DNA from: Dryas octopetala
Taxonomy: Eukaryota > Streptophyta > Magnoliopsida > Rosales > Rosaceae
Reading direction: 5' to 3'
DNA length: 64,000 bases
Assembly (NCBI GenBank): GCA_963921425.1
Contig: OY992836.1
Coordinates: 1,007,825-1,071,824, forward strand
Under the pieces are notes generated by a model. That model was not told where the DNA came from. It made no database searches and saw only the letters and a list, made by a program, of their open reading frames with translations. Shown piece by piece: positions 36,414 to 44,847 of the stretch (its first letter is position 1; each line of letters opens with the position of its first letter). The position numbers were made by a program, and so were the translations under genes.

Positions 36414-37258
36414 GCACCTTGGATATGGTGCAGTGTGGTTAATTGTGTTTTTTTGCAGGTTAAGCAAGCTGAGGAGGCAGTGAGGAGAAAACAAAGCAGT
36501 GGGACCCACTTTGATTTATGTAAATGATTTTATACAGTGATTTAAACTGATTTTAGAAAGTAATTTTTACATCAATATCTTTGGGCTCACACTCTGATTT
36601 AGTTAACGTATTTCTTTATTATATTAAGTGCATGGCTCATTCTTTGAAAAGAGGTTTAAAGGACAAAGTTTCAGTGTATTTTTGGGCCCGAGGAGCGGGG
36701 CGTTACAGATTATCCTGTGCTTTGGTGAATGAGAGCTTATTGTTTTGGCTTTGTGAGTGAGTCTGAGACCCTTTTTGCTTTGTGGTAGAGGTGGCTGAAA
36801 GACATAGAAGTGCTTTTACAGGTTTATAAATTTTGGGTTAGTCCATTTTCAGGGGAAGTTCTGCCGAATTTTCGGTAGGATTTTCCTTGATTTTGGATCC
36901 CACAGGACTTCTCTAGATTTCAGGGTAGAGTCTGGGGGCGGTTGTAAGACCCCATATTTTTCAAGGAGTTATTTTAAATATTTTGCAAATTTATTTTAAG
37001 GATTTTGGAATTTATTTGGAATTTAAAAAGGTTTTGGGTTAATTTTTGTTTTAAATTGGGCTTGACCTAAAAGTTGACTTTTAAAACTAATGGACTTTCG
37101 TCTTTGACTTTGGGCACGTTGGAAAGGTCTCGAGTCCACGAGTTCGTAGACACGCGGCACACTTCGATCGGAGTTACGGTTCGAAAGATACGGACATGTG
37201 AAGTGAGTGGCAAACTTGTAATTTTTACAAAAGTGGTCTTTAAAACCCCAAAAGTCAG

Positions 37259-37262
<4 letters not shown>

Positions 37263-37331
<69 letters not shown>
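37263..37331. repeat. (CT)n microsatellite in LTR
   Basis: This is an uninterrupted CT run of about 69 bp at the conserved tract position of the type-C LTR. Long SLSLSL or RERERE open frames cross it and are not genes. Confidence 0.95.
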
Positions 37332-37333
<2 letters not shown>

Positions 37334-38633
37334 GTCTCTCTCGCCCCTCACCCTCGCCGCCCCTATCGCCGGCGCGTCCGGCGGCGGCTGGGCTGGGTGT
37401 TTGGTCCACCGTGCTCGCCACCCTCCCCTCTCTCTCCCTGTGGACTTCGTCTCTCCGGCCGATCACCCACGACGAAGGAATGACGCAAAATAGGGGCGAA
37501 CCTCCCCGCCGGCGATCTACGTTTTCCGGCGACGACGTGACGCTGGACCACTTGGGTCCTCCTCCCCTCTTCACGGCGAGTTCATCCTTGGCCTTCCTTG
37601 GCTCCGACGACCCCGCACGGCGACAGATTGAAGATTTTGGGCCGCGGCTGCTCTGGCGGATTTCTGCGATTCCGGTGACATTTGGCGTCGACCCAGGTAT
37701 CAAAATCGATCCCCTCGACCTCCTCTCGCTATTGGTTGCCTCGGTTTGAGCTGGAAGTGATTATTTGATAAACCCAGGTTTGGGCACCCTCGGCCAGCGT
37801 GGATTCTCCCTTGTGCAGCGGCGACGACGACTCAAACTCTGTGTTTTTGGCCTCTTCCCTGCCACTTGAACCTATTGAGGTGAAATTTTAGTCCGAGTGT
37901 GTGTTGTTGTGTTTTCTGTGAATTGGGCAACTACCGTGTGTGGTGGCGGCCGCCCGTTTCGGTTGTTTAAACGGCTATTGTGAATTATGTTTGTTTTTAT
38001 TTGGTTGTCTGGTCTTAACAGGTGTACGGGCTAGGAAAATCTCATTCCCGATGTTGTTATGCTGCTGGATTTTAGATCCGAGCAAAGGAACCAAGAAGGG
38101 CATTTCAATCTTTTCGTGTGGTTAGACTGTGAGTGAAATTTATCGATTTTTTTAATGTAGAGTACTGTTATTGAATGATCTGTTTTGTGTGTTTGTTGCT
38201 TATTGTTAGGAAGGCTAAGTGTAGGATTTGGACCATGAGAATGAATTGATGAGAAATCTGAGGCTAAGGAATTAAATTTGGAATTTTAGAGTTTGTCCTC
38301 AGGAAAATTGTTGAATTGGGGAAGAAATGTTTTTTTTTTGTCGAGGTAAATAAATGATGATTAGGCAATTATTATACTGATTTGATCGAATTAAGTATTG
38401 AGGAAGTATTGGTATGATTTGAGTGACAGACAGGTGATGGGACGTGAGTAGTTGTGAGTAGGAATCAACTTCGGAAAAGATTCAGTATAGTTCGGACAAA
38501 ACAGTAAGTGTTGATGATGATGCATATGTAGAGATGAATCTGAGGAGAAATACATGGGGCATTTATACATTGTGAAACAAGGATAGTTATGAGATGGTTC
38601 TGAGAATGTTGTGATTGAGGTTGTGTGAGAATT

Positions 38634-38808
38634 CCTGCCTGCTCGTGTATAGATTCGCTCTGCACAAGAAGTGGCGAGAATTCCTGCCTGCTCGTGCATT
38701 GATTCGCTCTGCACGAGAAGTGGCGAGCATCCTGCCTGCTCGTGCATTGATTCGCTCTGCACGAGAAATGGCGAGCATTCCTGCCTGCTCGTGTATAGAT
38801 TCGCTCTT
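38634..38808 (+). repeat. 48-bp minisatellite with hairpin units
   Basis: Three to four units of the CTCGTGCA/TGCACGAG type occur at the same place in the type-C LTR as the nine-unit array at 30416-30838. Copy number therefore varies between LTR copies. Confidence 0.88.
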
Positions 38809-39306
38809 CAGAGGTCGATTTACAGTTTTGAGGGGATTGAAAAATGGATCTGAAGGAAGAGATTTTGAAAGTAGTTTGAAAGCTGGAGGATTTCAAAGAG
38901 CGACGTGAGTGAAATTAGATAGTTTGTTTTGTTGCTTTGTGTGCTTATGTTTGCTAGGATTTGGTTTTGGCTAGGACTTGGTAAAGTCTAGGCTTGAATC
39001 TTGAGGATGGACAATGATAAATTGATCATGCATTGAGGTTATGAGTTAGGATGTGAATGATTAGAGATTGAGGTTAATAGTTGACGATTAGGCATTTGAT
39101 TTGCCGAATTGATTATTATTTATTTATGAGATTTGATTAGAATATAAGGATTTATGATTTATCTTGAGAATTGGATCATTGGTGATGAAATCATTATGTG
39201 ATTGAGTATTTATGGATTTTATTGTGGATTATTATTGATTATGGAAATAGAAGAATTATTGAGGTTATATTTAAGTTATTTCACTCATACGAGCTCTAGT
39301 GAGCTT

Positions 39307-39334
39307 ACCGGGTTGTTTATTTGAATGACCCGGT
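39307..39334 (+). other. Conserved LTR hairpin
   Basis: Arms ACCGGGT (39307-39313) and ACCCGGT (39328-39334) flank a 14-base loop, as in three other type-C LTRs. Confidence 0.7.
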
Positions 39335-39615
39335 GTACCATGGATATGGTGCAGTGTGGTTATTGGTGTTTTGCAGGTTAAGCAGGCTGAGGAGGCAGTG
39401 AGGAGAAGACGAGGCAGTGGAACCCATTTTAATTTGATTTAACCGATTTTATACAGTAAATTTTACATAAATGTTTTGGGCTCACACTCTGATTTATCAA
39501 GTGTATTTATTTATTATGTTAAGTGCATGGCTCATTCTTTGAAAAAGAGGTTTAAAGGACAAAGTTTCAGTGTATTTTTGGGCCCGAGGATCGGGGCGTT
39601 ACAGCGGTCCTGTCA

Positions 39616-39780
39616 TAAAGTATGCTTATTTGGGTGATTTAGCATCTCTTCTAGTAATTATAGCTGTTGCGCTTAGTCCAAGTGAGGAAGAAAAGTTGAT
39701 TCGTGTGTTGAGGGAGCATAAAACAGCTTTGGGATGGACTATTGCTTACATCAAGGGGATTAGTCTGTCAATGTGCATAC
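39616..39780 (+). pseudogene. Gypsy RT N-terminal fragment
   Basis: After one TAAAG copy the frame reads YAYLGDLASL, then a run with EEEKLIRVLREHKTALGWTI and YIKGISLSMC. This is the linker and beginning of a Ty3/gypsy reverse transcriptase of the Athila/Tat kind (family usual: HKKAIGWTIADIKGISP). It continues the protease fragment ending at 16830 and is cut at 39780 by the two-LTR gypsy element; the remainder follows at 48079. The piece has no stop of its own, but the gene is dead because of its other lesions. Confidence 0.85.
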
Positions 39781-40080
39781 TGTAACGACCCGACCATAAT
39801 TTTGACTAGAAATTTAAATTTTTATTTAATTATGATTTTTTTTAAGAGGTTTATAAAAGATGTTGGATTGTATTTTAAAGATTTTGAGATTTATTTGAAA
39901 AATAAAAAAAGTTTTGATTTAAATATTTATTTTTGTTTTAATTTGGGCTTGACCTAAAGTTGACTTTTAAAATAAATGGGCTTTTGATTTTGACTTTGGG
40001 TCCGTTAGATAGGTTTCGATTCCACGATTTCATTGACACGTAGCATGCGTCATTTCGAGTTACAGTTTAAAAGATACGGA

Positions 40081-40117
40081 CACGTGAAGTGAGGGGCAAT
40101 TTTGTAAATTTATATAA
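40081..40117 (+). promoter_or_regulatory. LTR promoter: G-box and TATA box
   Basis: CACGTG (40081-40086) lies about 25 bp upstream of TATATAA (40111-40117); the CT tract starts about 45 bp further on. The arrangement is repeated in the 3' LTR. Transcription would begin about 30 bp downstream, near the CT tract. This leaves a U3 of about 0.35 kb and a transcribed R-U5 of nearly 2.9 kb. Confidence 0.6.
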
Positions 40118-40796
40118 GTGGGTTTTTAAAATACCCAAAAATCAAAAATTTTTCTGATTTCTCTCTCTCTCTCTCTCCAGAAAATTCTACACTCTTCTCC
40201 CTCCCCCTTTATCTCTCTCTCTCTCCCCCGCACTCTCTCACTTCTCCCTCTCTCCCCGAGCTCACTCACCTCCCCCTCTCTTCTCTCACCGGCGCGGCCA
40301 GCTTCGGCCTACTCCCCGGCGACCAGAGGCCGGCGACCAGCTACCCCACTGACCCAGTTTTCTCTCTCCCCGTGCTCTCTCTCTCCTTCGCGTCTCTCTC
40401 TCTCTCTCTTCCCCTTCTCGGCGCGCGACACCACCAGACCGGACCATCCTCTCCGGCGAGTTTCCCGACGACCCAAGCTCACTGGTCGACTCCCCACGCC
40501 AGCGCAGAAATCACCCAGCAGCGAGCCTGGGTCACCTCAGCCTCGCGCGCACAGAGATCAGCCAGAAAATCCCCAGCCGCCGCCCTCTCTTTGCCCAGCC
40601 ATTTCCAGCCACCTGAGATCAGCGGCGTGCCTTCCCGACGCTGGCCAGCTCGCCAGCTCCTCCTCCAGTTAGCCCAGCTCCCCTTGCGCGTCGGTGCTGC
40701 TCGAAAAGGCCACACAGGGCCGTCGACTTTTCCCTCCATTTTCAGTCAAATTTCACCTCAAATCTTCGAGATTCTTGGTGGGTTTTTCTACTCAAG

Positions 40797-42644
40797 GTAC
40801 GAGCTTTCTTTCCTATATTTTTGGTAGAGTAATTTTTGAAGAAATATGAAACTTGGAATTTGATTTAGGAATCCATTTCGGGTCCCCTTGAATTCCGGAT
40901 TTTGGGGTATTTCTTGATGTTTGTTTGGATAATTACACCCTATGAAACCTCTATGATTATTTAGAATTGAAAATTTTGTGTGGGTTTAAGAAAAAAGGGT
41001 ATTTTTAACTAAATTGATTTTGGAGCCGCCGCTTTGGGCGGCACCCATGGTGACCTCGACCCCCACAGTCACCTTTTGGATGTAAGTTTATCTTGGAGCC
41101 CATTTTTAGATTGGTTGTTGGTCTTGGTTATGTTGGAAGAGATTGGTGGAACCAAAGGTATTTCGAATTGTAATTAGAAACCTTGCCAATACCGAACTTA
41201 TTCTCGGACAAGTTTCTTTTTAAGTTTGGGATTTGTTTTGGATCTTTGGGTGAACTTAGGTTGAACCGGGAAACCTTAGGGGCGGTTGTGGAAGTGTTAT
41301 TGGTCAATTCGTGTAGATCGTAAACCAATCGGGTAGGAACGAAGTCGAGTGGGACGTTAGACTCCACACACACTCTTTTTAAATGTCGTAAAACCGAGGC
41401 TAATCTATGGTTGTATTGTTTTATTCTATAGGCGAGACGATCGTGGCTCGAGACGACCCGAAGGAGGATCGAAGTTAGGATTCTCACTGTGAGTGAACAT
41501 TTGTTTTTTAGAAGCATTTTATAAAATCTGTGAATTTATTTATTGATTATTTGAGTTTTGATTGAGATATAATGGATGTGGGTGAATTCTTGGTTTTTAA
41601 ATGTATTTAGGGAATTCCTTTGAATTAACTGTTGTTGATAAATCTTGATTTTGATGTGGGGTTTGGTGGACGGAGTTGAATTTCGGATTTTCAAATACTC
41701 TCGTATATAAGTTTTAAAACATAATTTTATTTGATGGTTTGTTTAAATTTATGGACCTTTTTGGAAAGAACTCTAGCTTCCTACTAAATCAATATGGCTC
41801 ATTTATCATTTTGGGTTTTGATCGAAAAGAATGGATTAGATTTATGCCTATTGAATTTAAATTGAGCTATGAATTTACGTTTATGGATTTCAAGTTTTTC
41901 TTGGAAAAGTACGATTATTTTATTCTTGGTGGAAAAAGGATTTATTTGGGCTATGGAAAAATGGTTTTCAAGCCACGCTTTGCAGTACCCTCTAGGTTAT
42001 CAGATACATAGGTCTTTGGGACCCATCACGGCTCAAATATAGGCTTTGGGCCGTGTGTCGGGATGCTTCGCCCTTTGGGGGCTGCTCTGCGTGCACGTAT
42101 GACAAGGATTGCCTGCACGTGCTGATTTTATTCACACGTGTGTATGGCCAGGATATTGCCTGCACGTGTTGGATTTCATTCCACGCGTGTGTATGGCCAG
42201 GATATTGCCTGCCTGTGCGATGCAGGAATTCCGCACAGGTGTATGGCCAGGATTATTCAGGGTATATAGCATGGTGGAAAATGAAATTGGTATCTTCAGA
42301 GTTTAAGTATGGATTTTAAGTGAGAAATATCTTTCAAGTTTTATAATGATTTCGATTTTATTGTTATTTTTATGACTTTGTTAATTTAAATGGCTGGTTA
42401 TTGAGAAATGTGTTTTGAGTTATCTTTTCCTTGAGTCTCATTAGTTTTATAACTCTCTTAAAGTTTGGAAATGATTTTAAAACTGGGGGATTTCAGAGAG
42501 TGACGTGAGGTCTTGGTGCTAAATGTGGTTTTGAAGGATTTTCTGAAACAGAAAGTTTACTTTTATTTTCGTTTCTATTAAACTGTCCACTCACTGAGTT
42601 TGTCTCACGGTTTATCCTGTTTTGTTTTAAATTGTCCCCCCAGG
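40797..42644 (+). other. Predicted splice sites in LTR leader
   Basis: Sites visible: donor-like CTCAAG/GTACGAG (GT at 40797); acceptor-like TTATTCTATAG/GCGAGACG (AG at 41430-41431); donor-like TCTCACT/GTGAGTG (GT at 41489); acceptor-like TTGTCCCCCCAG/GTAGTAG (AG at 42642-42643). They define a putative 57-bp middle exon (41432-41488) between introns of about 630 and 1150 bp. All four motifs recur in the other type-A LTRs although the sequence between them varies. Splicing itself is inferred, not shown. Confidence 0.4.
42085..42250 (+). repeat. LTR minisatellite, CACGTG hairpin type
   Basis: Three to four units carry ATTGCCTGCACGTG, TCCACGCGTGTGTATGGCCA and a last unit with GATGCAGGAATTCCGCACAG. 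The 3' LTR has the same array at 47150-47315. Confidence 0.85.
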
Positions 42645-43010
42645 TAGTAGCTTTGGTGGAGGTCGAGCCAAACACGTCGAGGCAGCTACATCCATCTCTC
42701 AAGTCGGACTGTGTAGGCGCCAGTTAATATTCTTGTAAAAATTGCTTGTATTAGGATAGTGGCTCTGATGATCACACTTAAAATTCTTAGATGGTTTTTT
42801 TTCTTTAGAATTGTTGGGTCTGAGACCCTATTTGGTTGTGGTAGAGGTGGTTGATATGTTAGAAGTGCTTTTTAACAGGTTTGAAATTTCTAGGTTAGTC
42901 CATTTTCAGGGGAGGTTTTGCCGAATTTTCGGTAGGATTTTCCTTGAATTTGGATTCCCGCAGGACCTCTCCGGGTTTCAGGGTGAAATCCGGGGGCGGT
43001 CCTGTCAACT

Positions 43011-43022
43011 TGGTATCAGAGC
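43011..43022 (+). other. Primer binding site (initiator Met tRNA type)
   Basis: TGGTATCAGAGC begins 3 bp after the 5' LTR end. It matches the classic plant retroelement site complementary to the 3' end of initiator methionine tRNA. Confidence 0.9.
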
Positions 43023-43101
43023 ATTAGGTTTTAGATTCCTCAGTTCTGCACTGAATGTGCATGCCCATTATTGATAAGAGTTTGGTTTTCTTATAGGTAT
43101 T

Positions 43102-44121
43102 ATGCCTCCTCGACGACGTAGCCGACCACCGGGGACCCACCAAAGGGTAGAAGAAGGTGTCGATGAGACGACACAAGGTGTTGAGCAGTCTATTGATAGG
43201 CTAGCTGAAGCAGTGACTACTGCTATTCGTACTAGGGCGTTTCCTGAGGGAGAGTACAGCATTGAGCGTGCCCGTAAGCTTGGGGCCTCAAATTTTTCGG
43301 GTACTTCGGATCCCAGTGAGGCTAACGAGTGGATGATACAACTCGAGAGAATCTTTGAGGTCATGGGATGCCCCGATGACCGGAAGTTAGTCTTGGCTAC
43401 TTTCTTGCTAGTGGGTGACGCTTATCATTGGTGGGATTCCGAGCGTTTAGGACTCACCGCGGCGGAGATCACTTGGGACAGATTTCGAAGAGTCTTTTAC
43501 GAGAAGTACTATCCGCGGGTTTATTGTTATGAGAAGAGGGCCGAATTCCTGAGGCTTAGACAGGGATCTATGGCAGTAGCAGAGTATGAGAGGAAATTCA
43601 CTGAGCTTTTCAAGTTTTGCCCAGCACTTGTGGCAGACGAGGCAGATAGATGCTCGAGATTTGAGGAGGGTCTGAGAGACTCTATTCGCACGGTGGTTAC
43701 CGCAGCTAACCACTCTACTTTTAGTTCTTTGAGGGATGCTGCTATGAGGGTCGAAAGGTCTTTATCTGATCGAAGTAAAGGCAAGGCGAGACGTCGTCAT
43801 TTTCAGAGTACCTCGATGGGTGGCCCCAGTCAGGGACCATCCAAGAAAGGCAGTTTCAGTTCAGGTTCTTCAGGAAGTGGTGGTTTCAGAGGAGCTAGAC
43901 ATGACTCAGGGGGTAGTCGAGGTTCTGGACACAGTCATAGTTCTGATTATCAGTCAGCGGGTAGCTCAGCTCGTAGCACAGCACGTTTGAGTGGATCTCA
44001 GGGTAGTCGGATTCGTGGGACAGGTCGTCCTCTGTGTAGTTCTTGTGGCAAATATCACGATGGGATGTGTCATATGGCAGCCCTGGGTGTTATCATTGTG
44101 GACAGACGGGCCATTTTATGA
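43102..44121 (+). pseudogene. Gypsy gag, N-terminal part (frameshifted)
   Basis: The 339-codon frame opens with MPPRRRSRPP. A retrotransposon gag (capsid) domain lies at about residues 55-205, with FSGTSDPSEANEWMIQLERI, AYHWWDSER, ITWDRFRRVFYEKYYPR, GSMAVAEYERKFTELFKFCP and ADRCSRFEEGLRDSIR, as in Del/Tekay-type gags. A Ser/Gly-rich linker follows, then CSSCGKYHDGMC, the first Cys pair before the zinc knuckle. The frame is lost near 44060-44090, and the normal continuation is in another frame (44043-44486). The capsid is intact. The start codon lies 80 bp after the primer binding site. Confidence 0.9.
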
Positions 44122-44486
44122 GGGAGTGCCCGATGCTACAATCGAGTGATGGAGGATCTTCAGGATCGGCCCCCCATCAGGGACAGACTTCAAGGGCCCA
44201 GAGTCAGGGACAGAGAGCAGTGGAGATTGCGGATGCTACGTCTAGTAGTGGTGCCCAGTCCAGCCATGGCAGTAGAGGTGGAGGACAACAGAGGGGCCAA
44301 CCAGGACGCCATAGAGCCCAGGGCAGAGTTTTCGCCATGACGCAGCAGGACGCTTTGGCTTCACCGGACGTCATCATGGGTACGTTATCTATCTTTGGGC
44401 ATAATTCAATATTTTTGATAGACCCTGGGACACACACACACTCTTGCGTGTCACGTATTATCGTTTTGAATGTCGATAAGAGATAA
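44043..44486 (+). pseudogene. Gypsy gag zinc knuckle and protease start
   Basis: Meaningful sequence starts near 44075 with CYHCGQTGHFMRECP, a CX2CX4HX4C zinc knuckle. A Q/G/S-rich linker follows, then GRVFAMTQQDALASPDVI, GTLSIFGHNSIFLIDPG and a disturbed continuation (THTHSC) where related elements have the residues around the protease active site. The protease fold is cut off just after; the frame ends at NVDKR with unrelated sequence. The rest of pol is deleted. The frame is shifted relative to the upstream gag, consistent with a one-base loss. Confidence 0.88.
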
Positions 44487-44830
44487 ACTTTCTCGATTGG
44501 TGGGTTAGAGTGGTTTTCAAATGATTTAAAGGTTTTAAAATGGATTTATTTCGTAATGGTTTTATCCCTAAAAACTTTATCTAGGGTTTGGCGTTCTATC
44601 ACATTTTTAAGTTTTTATTTTTAAGGCGTACTTAATTTATTTAGGTTCATTGTGGAGTGATTTCCTTAGTTTAAGTATCCTTGGTTTTCTTGAACGGAAG
44701 GAAATGTCAAAGTTCACGCATATTTTAATTTATGATTGTTGAAAGGAGGTTTGATTTGATGGACGATAAGACGTTTGTAATTACAGTTCACTTAAATTAA
44801 AATTTTCTGCTAAATTTCGAGGACGAAATT
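44487..44830 (+). other. Residual 3' internal region of gypsy element
   Basis: No open frame is present. It ends with CTAAATTTCGAGGACGAAAT immediately before the polypurine tract, the usual end of the internal region in Del/Tekay-type elements. Everything between the protease start and this segment has been lost. Confidence 0.7.
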
Positions 44831-44847
44831 TTTTAAGGGGGGAAGGT
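44831..44847 (+). other. Polypurine tract of the gypsy element
   Basis: TTTTAAGGGGGGAAGGT lies directly before the 3' LTR start at 44848, the expected position for plus-strand priming. Confidence 0.88.

Larger units (their letters stand above)
32787..36707 (+). mobile_element. Chimeric LTR: type A plus type-C 3' end
   Basis: TSD GATTA lies at 32782-32786 and 36708-36712. The first 2900 bp (32787-35686) is a full type-A LTR, from TGTAACGACCCGACTC to GGCGGTCCTGTCA, very like those at 39781 and 44848. It is followed without a break by the 3' third of a different LTR (35687-36707), with minisatellite, hairpin ACCGGGT/ACCCGGT, TTTTGCAGGTTAAGC and the end GGGGCGTTACA. The outer TSD pairs the type-A 5' end with the type-C 3' end. 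The type-A 3' end has no TSD partner. Confidence 0.85.
36943..39603 (+). mobile_element. Solo long LTR (type C), TSD GCGGT
   Basis: TSD GCGGT lies at 36938-36942 and 39604-39608. The 2661-bp LTR starts TGTAAGACCCCATATTTTTC and ends GGGGCGTTACA. It inserted 12 bp before the end of the outer LTR, leaving GCGGTCCTGTCA on the far side. Landmarks: U3 core (about 37070), (CT)n 37263-37331, GC-rich block to about 37740, the block with GGTCTTAACAGGTGTACGG (38011), 48-bp minisatellite (38634-38808), hairpin (39307-39334) and TTTTGCAGGTTAAGCAGG (about 39370). Confidence 0.92.
16831..39615 (+). mobile_element. Composite solo LTR with nested insertions
   Basis: TSD TAAAG lies at 16826-16830 and 39616-39620, and the flanking gypsy pol reads in frame across it. 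The insert starts TGTAACGACTCGACCC and ends GCGGTCCTGTCA. It carries an LTR 5' part (16831-19550) that runs into a second LTR start at 19551 (TGTAACAATCCGATCC) directly after CCCCTAGGTAGT. Only one 3' end remains. The second LTR continues through 22129, 32225-32786 and 36713-36942, split by insertions with TSDs CAGGA, GATTA and GCGGT. The likeliest history is one LTR inserted in another, then loss of one 3' end by recombination. Confidence 0.82.
39781..43007 (+). repeat. 5' LTR of the gypsy element
   Basis: It starts TGTAACGACCCGACC and ends GGCGGTCCTGTCA. Internal order: leader, U3 core (about 39945), G-box and TATA (40081-40117), CT tracts (about 40158-40412), GC-rich block (to about 40740), donor-like site 40797, putative small exon 41432-41488, minisatellite 42085-42250, conserved AAAACTGGGGGATTTCAGAG (42478), acceptor-like site 42643, terminal block. 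Confidence 0.95.

Noticed and set aside
37023-37703. 226-codon minus-strand open frame
   Set aside because: It crosses the (CT)n tract and the GC-rich LTR block, with long RERERE runs and no domain. The element's sense strand is plus.
41128-41517. 129-codon minus-strand frame, repeated at 46191-46580
   Set aside because: It is duplicated only because it lies in both LTRs; it is antisense to the element and has no known domain.
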